Origin: MedAcidi-G1 sp000817085
Lineage (GTDB): Bacteria; Actinomycetota; Acidimicrobiia; Acidimicrobiales; MedAcidi-G1
Length of the DNA: 64,000 bases
Direction: 5' to 3'
Assembly: GCA_045568635.1 (NCBI GenBank)
Contig: JBJLAO010000001.1
Location: 1-64,000, forward strand
Shown here: piece after piece, positions 51,887-61,056 of the stretch
Layout: each line of letters begins with the position of its first letter
Position numbering within the stretch: the stretch's first letter is position 1
The notes under the pieces: generated by a model
Told to the model about the DNA's origin: nothing
Seen by the model: the letters and a program-made list of their open reading frames with translations, nothing else
Database searches by the model: none
Made by a program: the position numbers and the translations under genes

Positions 51887-53653
51887 CTAAATAATTTTTC
51901 GTCTTATCCAAGTAGCAATAATCTCTACAAGAAAAACAACAACAAATATGCAGAAAATTATTCCACCTAAAGTTTCTAAATAGAGTCGCTTAGCTGCACT
52001 CATCAGCAAGAAACCAATACCGCCGCCGCCAACGATTCCTAGAATCGTTGAACTTCTAATTGCAACATCTAGGAGGTATAAAGAGTGGCTAACCATAGAT
52101 GGTGCAACCTGTGGCAGGACACCAGTAACTGATTCTTGAAGTCTGTTCGCTCCTGTGGAGTTGACACCATCTCGTATTCCTTGACGCGCTTCTTCAATGG
52201 AGTCAGCAAAAAGTTTTGTTATGAATCCAAACATGCCAATTGCAAGAGCAAGGGTGCCGGTCCTAGGTCCAGGTCCTATTGCTGCTACGAAGATCACAGC
52301 CACCACTAGTTCTGGAACACATCTAACGAGCAACATGAACAAACGCGAAATTAAATATACGAATCTTCCGGGCGCAGTGTTGCTGGCAGCAAGGAAAGAA
52401 AAGGGGATCGCAAACAACAAAGCTATTCCGGTAGCAGCAAAACCAATAGCGATAGTGTCGATCATGTCGCTGAAAAGTCGATCCGTGAACCATGACCAGT
52501 CGTTGGGTGTAAGTCGCGCTATAAAACTTGGTAGTTTTTGACTTCCATCGACTATTCTACTAGTCGCAATATCTGGGACGAGTACAGAAATTATAAGAAG
52601 AACAAAGAAAATTAAACCTATAGAGTTGACTTTAATTCTTTCACGAGTCCATGGAGGAGTAAGAGATCTAGATGCCTGACTCTCACTTTCTGATGCTTCT
52701 TTATTTGCAGATCTATTAATCATCCAGTCTGCAATTTTTTTACCTGGACGTGCTGTTCCCCCCAAAAATAGCTGTGTCATCTTTCCCGGTTTTCCGGGTA
52801 AATCAGTTTCAGTTTTTCCTAGAAGTGCATGACGTGTAGTGGCTGAAAGTATCTCCAGAATAACTACTAGAACTACTATAAGAATTGTTATCCCAAGCAG
52901 TTCCTGATATCGAAGACTGCCCGCGTAACCGCGTAAAATAAGTCCAATTCCTCCTGCTCCAACCCAGCCGAGGATTGGGGCAGATCTGAAATCGAGTTCA
53001 AGGCGATAAAGGGAAATAGAAATAACCGTTGGAACCATCTGGCTCCAAATGCCTGTATACAAATCCTGTAATGATCCTGCACCTGTAGCGATCACACCTT
53101 CGCGAGGTCCGGGGTCAATTTCTTCCGCCGCATCTGTTATCAATTTGCCAATCATGCCTATCGAGTGAATACCAATAGCTAATAGTCCTGCAAGGACACC
53201 TATTCCATAGAGACGGACAAAACAAAGAGCAAAAACAAGTGCAGGTGTTGCTCTCGAAAAGACAACTATGGCGCGGGCAAATGCTCGTACTGGAGCAAAT
53301 GGCATAATGTTCCGAGCCGAAAGAAGACCAAGCGGGATTCCAAGAACGAGACCTAACGCTGTCCCGGCAAAAGCTATAAAGAATGTATCCAGGGCTGCTT
53401 TAGTTATAACTGTGAAGTCTTCACTTGGAATAAATGGGGGCACCATTCGCGATAGTAAATTTTGTGTTTCAGGCCACCCTTCAAATATTTCTACAATTCC
53501 TCCCAAAGAAAGGTCGACTCTGTTTATAGACCAGGCAAGAAGCACAAAAATGGCTAAGACTGTGAACCAGAGTTGACTCCGCTGAGGTGTCCAAGGCCTA
53601 GATATTTGTTCCGGATGAGACACTTCTCTGTTTTTTAAATTTCGGGTGTTCAT
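51887..53653 (-). CDS. phnE: Phosphonate-type ABC permease, two PhnE domains fused
   Basis: 588 residues, about twice the usual PhnE length. Two similar permease domains follow each other: the loops LVFALCFVRLYGIGVLAG and ELVVAVIFVAAIGPGPRTG, and the motifs EGVIATGAGSLQDLYTGIWSQMVP and DGVNSTGANRLQESVTGVLPQVAP mark the ATPase-contact loops of each half. A fused pair would form the permease core of one transporter. It is the third gene after phnD and phnC. Confidence 0.9.
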   Translation of the reverse strand: MNTRNLKNREVSHPEQISRPWTPQRSQLWFTVLAIFVLLAWSINRVDLSLGGIVEIFEGWPETQNLLSRMVPPFIPSEDFTVITKAALDTFFIAFAGTALGLVLGIPLGLLSARNIMPFAPVRAFARAIVVFSRATPALVFALCFVRLYGIGVLAGLLAIGIHSIGMIGKLITDAAEEIDPGPREGVIATGAGSLQDLYTGIWSQMVPTVISISLYRLELDFRSAPILGWVGAGGIGLILRGYAGSLRYQELLGITILIVVLVVILEILSATTRHALLGKTETDLPGKPGKMTQLFLGGTARPGKKIADWMINRSANKEASESESQASRSLTPPWTRERIKVNSIGLIFFVLLIISVLVPDIATSRIVDGSQKLPSFIARLTPNDWSWFTDRLFSDMIDTIAIGFAATGIALLFAIPFSFLAASNTAPGRFVYLISRLFMLLVRCVPELVVAVIFVAAIGPGPRTGTLALAIGMFGFITKLFADSIEEARQGIRDGVNSTGANRLQESVTGVLPQVAPSMVSHSLYLLDVAIRSSTILGIVGGGGIGFLLMSAAKRLYLETLGGIIFCIFVVVFLVEIIATWIRRKII

Positions 53654-53691
53654 TTTTTTCTTTTGATGTTCAAGGTCATGGAGATGAAGTT

Positions 53692-54546
53692 TCAGAGTGT
53701 ATCTAGATACTCGCTGGTTTTAGTTCCTTCAGGGTCGAGTTGTTGATAAACGACCATGACATCTTCTTGTGATAAGGATTCGTCTACAGGAGTGTCGAGA
53801 ACGATTTTCCCGGCGCGAAGACCTATTAAACGGTTAGCCCAACCCAATGCTAAATCGACCTGGTGGAGACTGCAAAGCACAGTTATGCCGTCCTCAATGC
53901 AACATTGAACTAGTAGGTCCATTACTTGACCTGAGATTTCAGGGTCAAGTGAAGCAACCGGTTCATCGGCTAAAACGATTTGAGGTTTCTGCATGAGAGT
54001 TCGTGCAATAGCTACTCGTTGCTGCTCTCCTCCGGAAAGAGTGTCGGTTCTTTGCCAAGCTTTATCAGCTAGTCCCACTCGTTCGAGTTGTTCAATAGCT
54101 TCGGTTCTCATACTTTTTGAGTACATTAGGGCGCTGATTCTCGGACCCGATATACGGCCCAATGCGCCGCTGAGCACATTTTCTATACAGGTCAGTCTTC
54201 CAACAATGTTGAATTGCTGAAATACGAAACCTACATCTCTCCGTAGTGATCTAAGTTCTTTTCGTGATAGAGAAGATACGTTCTCACCCAAAACGCTTGC
54301 GGAGCCCTCTGTTGGCAGGTGAAGTCCATTTAAATGTCGAAGTAGTGTCGATTTACCTGATCCAGATAAACCAATTATGACGAGCAGTTGCCCTTTAGGC
54401 ACCTTAAACGAAACTCCATCAAGGGCTCTGATTTTCCCGCTGTCGAATGTCTTAACCAGATCTGTGACTTCAACAGCGTTTACCTCTGGTGTTGTGGAAT
54501 TTTCTTGTTTCACAACACCAGAGGATGCGCTTTTTCCGAACTTCAT
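53692..54546 (-). CDS. phnC: Phosphonate-type ABC ATPase
   Basis: 284 residues with Walker A GLSGSGKST, Q-loop VFQQFNIV, signature LSGGEQQR and Walker B IVLADEPVASLDP. The Q-loop and signature surroundings (RLTCIENVLSGALGR) fit PhnC. The N-terminus has about 20 extra polar residues compared with the usual family. It lies between phnD and phnE in one transcription unit. Confidence 0.92.
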   Translation of the reverse strand: MKFGKSASSGVVKQENSTTPEVNAVEVTDLVKTFDSGKIRALDGVSFKVPKGQLLVIIGLSGSGKSTLLRHLNGLHLPTEGSASVLGENVSSLSRKELRSLRRDVGFVFQQFNIVGRLTCIENVLSGALGRISGPRISALMYSKSMRTEAIEQLERVGLADKAWQRTDTLSGGEQQRVAIARTLMQKPQIVLADEPVASLDPEISGQVMDLLVQCCIEDGITVLCSLHQVDLALGWANRLIGLRAGKIVLDTPVDESLSQEDVMVVYQQLDPEGTKTSEYLDTL

Positions 54547-54571
54547 AACATTCAGGTGTTAATTCAGTTTA

Positions 54572-55591
54572 TTAATCACACTTACTTGCGCCGGTGACTT
54601 CGCAAACCTTACGGATTCCGTCATAGAAGGCATCCGTTTTTGCTATATAGCCCCAATCGTCTCGGAAACTACACGTGTTGTCCTCTAATGTGCCTGTGCA
54701 ATATCCGTTTGCAAGAGCGTAATCAATATTTGCTTTAGTGGTCATAACTTCTTTAAATCGTGCAATGAAATCTGCTGGGAGTGTTTTTGTGTTTATAGCG
54801 GTTGGAGGACTTGCAATATATTCTGTCTTCCAAATGATTCTAACATCCGCATTTTCAGGGTTCTGATCGTCATCCCCAACGTCATCGATTACGCCATTTA
54901 TATCTCCACCATTCACAAGAATTCCAGGACCTCCGCTTTTGTTAACAAAGAACACGTCAGCTGCGAATCCTGCGTCACAGTCGCCATTAACAACACTGAG
55001 AACTGCAACATCGTGCCCACCAGCGAAAATTGGATCTATATCAGTTGACGTTTCCGATGGGTCTATGCCAGCTGACAACAAACCTTCAGATGGGAACAAG
55101 AATCCTGATGTTGATCCTGGGTCAACGAAACAAACTTTTTTACCCCTAAGGTCATCAATGCCATTGATATCGCTACCAGGCTGAGTGACTAGGTAACTTC
55201 TATAGCCGGGTACTGCATTTGGATCATCCACCAAAACACCAGCTACATCTAGTTCTGCTCCAGTCTGCGTTGCAAGAACATAAGAAAAACCACCGAACTG
55301 GGCAGCATCTACTCGTCCCGCTATAAGACCTTCGACAAGACCTGCATATTCAGAAGCCTCAAAAAAGTTGATCTTTTCAAGTCCATCGATTTCATCCGTG
55401 AGGATGCTCATAGTTGTTTCATATAAAGTTGCAAGTTCACCTGCATCTTCTGCCGGTACGGCACCAAAAGTTATTTCGCTTGGCCAAGCTGAGCTATCAT
55501 CATCCGAGCCGCATGCTGTAGTGACTGCAGCTAGTGTGAAAAACGTAAGCACAACTGCGAGCAACTTGTTGATAAAAGTAGTTCTTCTCAT
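54572..55591 (-). CDS. phnD: Phosphonate/phosphite-type binding lipoprotein
   Basis: 339 residues with a lipobox (VTTAC, Cys about residue 27) so it is anchored to the outer face of the membrane. The pattern ITFGAVPAEDAGELATLYETTMSIL and the hinge segment LVTQPGSDINGIDDLRGKKVCFVDPGSTSGFLFPSE are typical of PhnD-type binding proteins. These bind phosphonates, phosphite or related ligands. An AGGGGGG ribosome-binding site precedes the ATG. No phosphonate-degradation gene is in the window, so the ligand is open. Confidence 0.9.
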   Translation of the reverse strand: MRRTTFINKLLAVVLTFFTLAAVTTACGSDDDSSAWPSEITFGAVPAEDAGELATLYETTMSILTDEIDGLEKINFFEASEYAGLVEGLIAGRVDAAQFGGFSYVLATQTGAELDVAGVLVDDPNAVPGYRSYLVTQPGSDINGIDDLRGKKVCFVDPGSTSGFLFPSEGLLSAGIDPSETSTDIDPIFAGGHDVAVLSVVNGDCDAGFAADVFFVNKSGGPGILVNGGDINGVIDDVGDDDQNPENADVRIIWKTEYIASPPTAINTKTLPADFIARFKEVMTTKANIDYALANGYCTGTLEDNTCSFRDDWGYIAKTDAFYDGIRKVCEVTGASKCD

Positions 55592-55763
55592 TTTTTTTAT
55601 ACCCCCCTAAAGGTAAACATCAGTAACACTCTCGTGCGTTGTCATGACTTTTGTCAAACTAGCAGAAAATGATTTTATTTTTTATCTCTGTCTACAGATT
55701 TTTCTGTTCTTTTTGGAGTATATGTGACATCATCTCAACCTTTTCTTCTCCTAACATGTCAAG

Positions 55764-56846
55764 ATGAGCTCAAAGCGTTGTCTCCTTGTCTTATTTGGTG
55801 GTCGTAGTGCTGAACACAATGTGTCGTGCGTTTCTGCGCGTCATGTTATTGAAGCCGCTGATCCTGAACTTTATGAAGTTGTACCTATAGGAATAGATAA
55901 AAGTGGAAACTGGCACCTCGCCGAAAAAGCTATTGAAGAGCTTAAGACGAATCAACTCAAAGAGAAGCTAGAACCAGTCGGCCCTATATGGAACCCCATC
56001 GTCGAGTTGCCAAAACTCAGTTCCGAAAAAAACCTTATTGTCTTCCCTTTACTTCATGGCCCTCTAGGTGAAGATGGAACTATTCAAGGGCTGCTCGAAA
56101 TAATAGATGTGCCATATATAGGGAGTGGAGTTTTAGGGTCTGCACTAGCTATGGACAAAATCGCTACTAAGGAAATCCTGACGCATCATAAAATCCCACA
56201 AGCACTTTATAGAAATGTGCATTCCAAACAGTTTGAAGAGTTAGATAGCGAAGGCATGGAGTCACTATTTTCTATGCTGTTAAAGGAACTCGGATCTATA
56301 GTTTTTGTCAAGCCTGCAAATTTAGGTTCTTCTATAGGAGTTTCTAGGGCCCATGACCACGATTCGTTAAAAGAAGCTATAGAAAAAGCTTTCACTTACG
56401 ACGAATGGATAGTTGTTGAAGAAGCTATAGAGGGAAGAGAGATTGAGTTATCGGTTCTGGGTGACTTAGTTCCTCAAGTTTCACCTCCAGGCGAAATAAA
56501 ACCCATGGGCGATTTCTATGATTACGCTGAAAAATACGAAAATGACAGCGCCGAACTAGTTGACGAACCGGACATTGAAGCAAACCTAGTTGTAAACCTG
56601 CAACAAATGGCAGCTCGTTCTTTTCTGGCCTTACGCTGCTCCGGAATGGCAAGAGTAGATTTCTTCCTCCACCCTGAAAGAGGTCCGATACTTAACGAAG
56701 TGAACACCATCCCAGGATTTACACCCATATCTATGTACCCAAGACTATGGCAAAAAGCTGGACTTTCTTACTCTGGGCTCGTTGACCGTCTTGCAGACAT
56801 TGCGGAGCAAAGATTTTCACGAAAGCGACGCAACACTGTCATTTAG
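55764..56846 (+). CDS. ddl: D-alanine-D-alanine ligase
   Basis: 360 residues of the ATP-grasp fold. Visible motifs are FGGRSAEHNVSCVSARHVIEA at the N-terminus, PLLHGPLGEDGTIQGLLE, VFVKPANLGSSIGVSR, and the metal/ATP region ARVDFFLHPERGPILNEVNTIPGFTPISMYP. It supplies the dipeptide used by MurF. A TAACAT box six bases upstream could make the transcript leaderless. The 3' end overlaps the convergent TetR gene by 8 bases. Confidence 0.93.
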   Translation: MSSKRCLLVLFGGRSAEHNVSCVSARHVIEAADPELYEVVPIGIDKSGNWHLAEKAIEELKTNQLKEKLEPVGPIWNPIVELPKLSSEKNLIVFPLLHGPLGEDGTIQGLLEIIDVPYIGSGVLGSALAMDKIATKEILTHHKIPQALYRNVHSKQFEELDSEGMESLFSMLLKELGSIVFVKPANLGSSIGVSRAHDHDSLKEAIEKAFTYDEWIVVEEAIEGREIELSVLGDLVPQVSPPGEIKPMGDFYDYAEKYENDSAELVDEPDIEANLVVNLQQMAARSFLALRCSGMARVDFFLHPERGPILNEVNTIPGFTPISMYPRLWQKAGLSYSGLVDRLADIAEQRFSRKRRNTVI

Positions 56847-57456
56847 ATTGCAAATAATTAGGGTCTAAAGAAACTCTCAAAAATCTCATCAATTCACGCC
56901 GCCTTATAGTCACCGGACGCAGTGCCTGTTCTATACCAGCTGCTCTCAAAACTTCAATTTCTGTAGCTAATCCAACAACAGTTGAGTAGGCACTTAAAAT
57001 AACTAACCTTGGGTTTGTTCGGCGCATTCTCCCAACATTCATCTCTGACTGCATCCACAAAGTTGCTCTGTCCATAAGTGGAGTCATCAATGTCTTTAAT
57101 CTTTCTGAACCAACGGACCCAGGCCTGCTCACTTCTCTTAAAAGGCCGAGCAATAATGGCTCACGTAAGGCAAGTCGAAAAATCATTCTTGCTAAGGCTT
57201 CTATTCTTTCCCATCCTTTTAGCTGACTACTTAAAACTTCTTCGATTGAGCTGATTAGATTTTCGGCTGCTCTCTCAACTACTGCATTTAATAAACCTTT
57301 TTTAGTTGTGAAGTGGTAGAGAATAGTTTGTTTCCTTATTCCTAAAGACCGCGCTACTGCGTCTAAAGAAGTTGCATCGAAGCCTGATGTACTAAAAGAT
57401 TCCAATGCAGCATCGAGAATTTTTTCTTTAGTCCCAGATTTTTCGTACTTTTCCAT
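56839..57456 (-). CDS. TetR-family transcriptional regulator
   Basis: 205 residues. The N-terminal helix-turn-helix reads ILDAALESFSTSGFDATSLDAVARSLGIRKQTILYHFTTKKGLL, a textbook TetR DNA-binding domain; the C-terminal ligand domain is unspecific. It is divergent from the lipid-type operon at 57518, with two matching palindromes between, so it probably represses that operon and itself in response to a ligand, possibly an acyl-CoA. Confidence 0.9.
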   Translation of the reverse strand: MEKYEKSGTKEKILDAALESFSTSGFDATSLDAVARSLGIRKQTILYHFTTKKGLLNAVVERAAENLISSIEEVLSSQLKGWERIEALARMIFRLALREPLLLGLLREVSRPGSVGSERLKTLMTPLMDRATLWMQSEMNVGRMRRTNPRLVILSAYSTVVGLATEIEVLRAAGIEQALRPVTIRRRELMRFLRVSLDPNYLQSK

Positions 57457-57475
57457 CAGATGTCGTTTCTTATTC

Positions 57476-57511
57476 CTTACCGTTTGGTAAGTTTAACTTA
57501 CCAATTGGTAA
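57476..57511. promoter_or_regulatory. Two TetR-type operators in the divergent promoter region
   Basis: Two palindromes share the half-sites TTACC and GGTAA with a four-base centre: CTTACC-GTTT-GGTAAG (57476-57491) and TTACCAATTGGTAA (57498-57511). Their centres are 21 bases apart, two helical turns, so two dimers would bind the same face. They lie 19 bases from the TetR start and 6 bases from the fatty acyl-CoA reductase start. Confidence 0.75.
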
Positions 57512-57517
57512 ATAATA

Positions 57518-59836
57518 ATGATGATAAAACAAAATTTATCCGGAAAACGGATAGCAATTACTGGAGCAACTGGCTTTCTTGGCACTGCTTTAGTCGAACG
57601 CTTATTGAGTTCCATACCAGACTGTGAACTCCTCCTACTCGTACGTCCAGGTAGAAGAGGCGCGGAAAAGCGTGCAGAAAGAGAGATACTTCGCAACGAC
57701 GCATTCGATAATCTGCGCGAAAAACTAGGTAACGACGGCTTTGAGGAATTATGCAAAAAAAGAATTACAGCAATATCAGGAGATGTAGGCGTAGACGGTT
57801 TAGGACTTGACGAAAACGGTCTACTCGAACTCGCTAAATGTGACTTATTTATTCATTCCGCTGCAGTAGTAAGTTTTGATTCACCTTTGGATCAAGCAGT
57901 GGAAGTTAACCTTCTTGGACCAGTTCGCATCGCTAAAACTCTAAATGAACTCGCTGTTTCGCCACACCTTGTTTCTATCTCTACTTGTTATGTGGCCGGA
58001 AGTAGAAGAGGAGCAGCACCCGAAGAACCAGTAGACGCCAGTCCATTCTTTGTTGCCGTTGATTGGAAAATTGAAGTCGACGCTGCAAGAAGAACAAGAC
58101 AAGAAACCGAAACCGCTAGTAGAACCCCTGAAAGGCTGGAAGAATTTCGCAAAAAAGCCCGTGAAGAGCTCGGGGCCGCTGGTGTCCCTGCACTTGCATC
58201 AAAAACTGAACAACTACGCTCACGTTGGGTTGATGATCGAATGGCTGAAGCTGGCCGTTCACGTGCCCATTCATTGGGTTTTCCAGATGCTTACGCCTAC
58301 ACAAAAGCGTTAGGAGAAATTGCCCTTCGCGAAACCGCACTCTCCATCCCTATAAGCATCGTCAGACCCTCAATCATTGAATCAGCTTTAGCAGAACCCT
58401 TTCCCGGTTGGATAAGGGGTTTTCGAATGGCCGAACCTGTAATTATTTCCTATGCAAGAGGACTGCTAAAAGACTTTCCAGGTATTCCTGAAGGGACGAT
58501 TGACGTAATACCTGTAGATCTGGTCACAGCCGCTATTTGTGCAGTTGCCGCAAGAGGTCCGGTCGAGCAGCCCGACATTATTCAAATAGCATCAGGCAGC
58601 ATAAACCCTCTCAGATACGGACATCTCTTTGATCTGGTCCGCGCATGGTTCACACAGCACCCTGTGTATGACGAATTGGGCCAACCAATTACTGTGCCAG
58701 GTTGGGATTTTCCCGGCATCGGTAAAGTTAGGAAGCAACTTGAAAGAGGGCAAACACTTTTAAACAAAACACAAAAAGCTTTTGACCAGCTCCCGATTAG
58801 AGGTTCCAGAGCAGACGTAATTGCCAAACTAGAAGAACAGCGAGATCAGATCGAAAAAGCACTCGGTTACGTGGATCTATATGGAGCCTACGTCGAATGT
58901 CAAGCTATATATGGACTGGAAAGACTATTAGAACTTTGGAACTCTCTAGACGAAGAAGATAAAAACGATTTCTGTTTTGATCCAAGAATAATCGACTGGA
59001 ACCAATACGCAAACGAGATTCACCTACCCTCGGTGGTTAAAGCAGGCAGAGTTCCCATGACTCCCCCTTCGAAGAAAGGACAAGATAGAGAAACACGTTT
59101 AAGAGGCCAAATACTCTCACCAGATCGCCACATTGCCGCTTTCGATTTGGAAAATACTCTTATCGCTTCAAACGTGGTTGCTTCTTTCACTTGGTTAGCG
59201 AGTAGAAGATTGAGCAGTGCTGAACGTTTTCGTCTAATTATAAAAACCTTGGCAGAAGCACCCCAACTTCTTTCTTTAGACAAACAAGATCGAGGTGATT
59301 TCTTACGTCATTTCTATAGACGTTATGAAGGGGCTCCAATTTCTCAAATTTCTGAAGATTCAGCTGAACAATTTAGCGACCTAATACTTTCAAAATCTTT
59401 TCCTGAGGGAATCCGCAGAGTTAGAGAGCATAAAAATTTAGGGCATAGAACTGTTCTCATAACAGGTGCCTTAGATTTCGTAGTTGAACCGCTTAAACCT
59501 CTTTTCGATGACATAATTTGCCCAAAGCTGGGACACGACGGTGAATCTTATGATGGCCGATTAGTTGACGTGCCCCCTACTGGGGAATCTAGATACCAAG
59601 CATTAGCAGACTATGCATCTGCAAATAAACTTGATCTACGGGAGTCAGTCGCATATGCCGATTCCGCCAGCGATCTTCCAATGCTGGAGGCAGTTGGTTT
59701 TCCAGTTGCGGTAAACCCCGAAGTGCGCTTAGCTAGCATCGCCAGAAAACGCGGATGGCTAGTTGAAAATTTCAATAAGTCTCCCGGAATAAGTAACAAA
59801 ATTTTACCATTAGCCCCCTACAGAAGGAGCAAGTAA
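57518..59836 (+). CDS. Fatty acyl-CoA reductase-like SDR fused to HAD-IB phosphatase domain
   Basis: 772 residues. The N-terminal domain has the NAD(P) loop ITGATGFLGTALVERLL and the catalytic-type YAYTKALGE (YxxxK), with a long mid region as in male-sterility-type fatty acyl-CoA reductases. The C-terminal part from about residue 535 is a haloacid-dehalogenase domain: motif 1 reads AAFDLENTLI, with Glu in place of the usual second Asp (DxD), motif 2 is VLITGALDF and motif 3 is AYADSASDLPMLE. The changed motif 1 may affect phosphatase activity. It is the first gene of a coupled four-gene operon. Confidence 0.82.
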   Translation: MMIKQNLSGKRIAITGATGFLGTALVERLLSSIPDCELLLLVRPGRRGAEKRAEREILRNDAFDNLREKLGNDGFEELCKKRITAISGDVGVDGLGLDENGLLELAKCDLFIHSAAVVSFDSPLDQAVEVNLLGPVRIAKTLNELAVSPHLVSISTCYVAGSRRGAAPEEPVDASPFFVAVDWKIEVDAARRTRQETETASRTPERLEEFRKKAREELGAAGVPALASKTEQLRSRWVDDRMAEAGRSRAHSLGFPDAYAYTKALGEIALRETALSIPISIVRPSIIESALAEPFPGWIRGFRMAEPVIISYARGLLKDFPGIPEGTIDVIPVDLVTAAICAVAARGPVEQPDIIQIASGSINPLRYGHLFDLVRAWFTQHPVYDELGQPITVPGWDFPGIGKVRKQLERGQTLLNKTQKAFDQLPIRGSRADVIAKLEEQRDQIEKALGYVDLYGAYVECQAIYGLERLLELWNSLDEEDKNDFCFDPRIIDWNQYANEIHLPSVVKAGRVPMTPPSKKGQDRETRLRGQILSPDRHIAAFDLENTLIASNVVASFTWLASRRLSSAERFRLIIKTLAEAPQLLSLDKQDRGDFLRHFYRRYEGAPISQISEDSAEQFSDLILSKSFPEGIRRVREHKNLGHRTVLITGALDFVVEPLKPLFDDIICPKLGHDGESYDGRLVDVPPTGESRYQALADYASANKLDLRESVAYADSASDLPMLEAVGFPVAVNPEVRLASIARKRGWLVENFNKSPGISNKILPLAPYRRSK

Positions 59837-61056
59837 TGAAAGCGCTCCGATTCAAAAGAAATCTTCCAAGATACGCAGCAGCCAAAATTGCCGGCAATAT
59901 AAAGCCCGGTTCTGGAGCAAGTTTTGGACCTATCGACCTAATCCAAGAGGAAAGCCCTGAAGCACCAGGAGAAGAATGGGTAAGGGTTCGACCTAGACTT
60001 TCGGGAATTTGCGGTTCAGACCTAGCTACAGTCGACGGAAAATCAGCTCGATATTTTGAACCTCTGGTTTCTTTTCCTTTTACACCGGGCCACGAGGTGG
60101 TGGGCAATCTTGATGATGACAGTCGAGTTGTACTTGAACCGGTTCTTAGCTGCACAAGTAGAAACATTTCACCAACCTGCAACCCATGTAGTCAGGGAAA
60201 AATAGGGAACTGTGAAAATGTAACCCTTGGAGAAATTTCCCCTGGCATTCAAACCGGGTCATGTCACGACACGGGAGGAGGTTGGGCTACCGAATTTTAT
60301 GCGCACCCTAGCCAGCTACATTCTGTGCCCGACGAATTCTCTGATGAAGCAGCAGTAATGGTAGAACCAACTGCATGTGGGGTTCACGCAGCCCTAGCTG
60401 CAGAATTACCAAATGAAGGAGTAGTGGTAATTTTAGGAAGTGGAACTCTGGGGCAAGTAACTATTTCAGCATTAAGACATCTCACAAACCCAAAAACGAT
60501 TATCTCAACTGCACGTTACCCAGAGCAAAAACGACTAGCTGCTGAACTAGGGTCTGATATTGTTGTAAGCCCTGATGAGATCCATCGTGCAGTCAGAAGA
60601 GCTTGTGGAACGAGAGCAATCACAAATGTTCCCGAAAAGAGCCCTGATGGCCGTGTCGACCGTTTAACTGGCGGCGCGGATGTAGTAATCGATTGCGTTG
60701 GAACGTCAAAAAGCATAAGTGACGCTTTGTCTATAACAAAACCAAAAGGGAAAATTGTACTCGTTGGAATGCCTTCGGTCGTCGAAGTGGAGCTAACACC
60801 ACTATGGCATCGAGAATTGCAGCTAATCGGCGCCTATACCTATGGGACTGAAAAACTTACCAGTGGAGATGTAGTAAACACTTTTGATCTCGCCTTTGAA
60901 CTGGTAAAAAACGCAAAACTTGAGAAACTTGTCTCAGCTTGCTACTCACTTAACAACTATCAAGAAGCATTAAAACACGCTGCTAATGCAGGAGCGAGAG
61001 GTGCTTTCAAAATTGTTTTTGATCTTCGAGATGAACGGGAGCGTAACATTAAATGA
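59836..61056 (+). CDS. Zinc-dependent alcohol dehydrogenase (MDR family)
   Basis: 406 residues. The catalytic zinc region reads GICGSDLATVDG, then PGHEVVG; the structural-zinc cysteines lie in SPTCNPCSQGKIGNC. The Rossmann loop is VVILGSGTLGQVTISAL. The start codon overlaps the preceding stop by one base (TAATG), so translation is coupled. With the acyl reductase upstream it may interconvert fatty aldehyde and alcohol, but substrates are not proven. Confidence 0.85.
   Translation: MKALRFKRNLPRYAAAKIAGNIKPGSGASFGPIDLIQEESPEAPGEEWVRVRPRLSGICGSDLATVDGKSARYFEPLVSFPFTPGHEVVGNLDDDSRVVLEPVLSCTSRNISPTCNPCSQGKIGNCENVTLGEISPGIQTGSCHDTGGGWATEFYAHPSQLHSVPDEFSDEAAVMVEPTACGVHAALAAELPNEGVVVILGSGTLGQVTISALRHLTNPKTIISTARYPEQKRLAAELGSDIVVSPDEIHRAVRRACGTRAITNVPEKSPDGRVDRLTGGADVVIDCVGTSKSISDALSITKPKGKIVLVGMPSVVEVELTPLWHRELQLIGAYTYGTEKLTSGDVVNTFDLAFELVKNAKLEKLVSACYSLNNYQEALKHAANAGARGAFKIVFDLRDERERNIK

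Noticed and set aside
55592..55700. PhoP box upstream of phnD
   Set aside because: GTTAC and GTTTACC occur but nine bases apart, not in the 11-base direct-repeat spacing of actinobacterial PhoP boxes.
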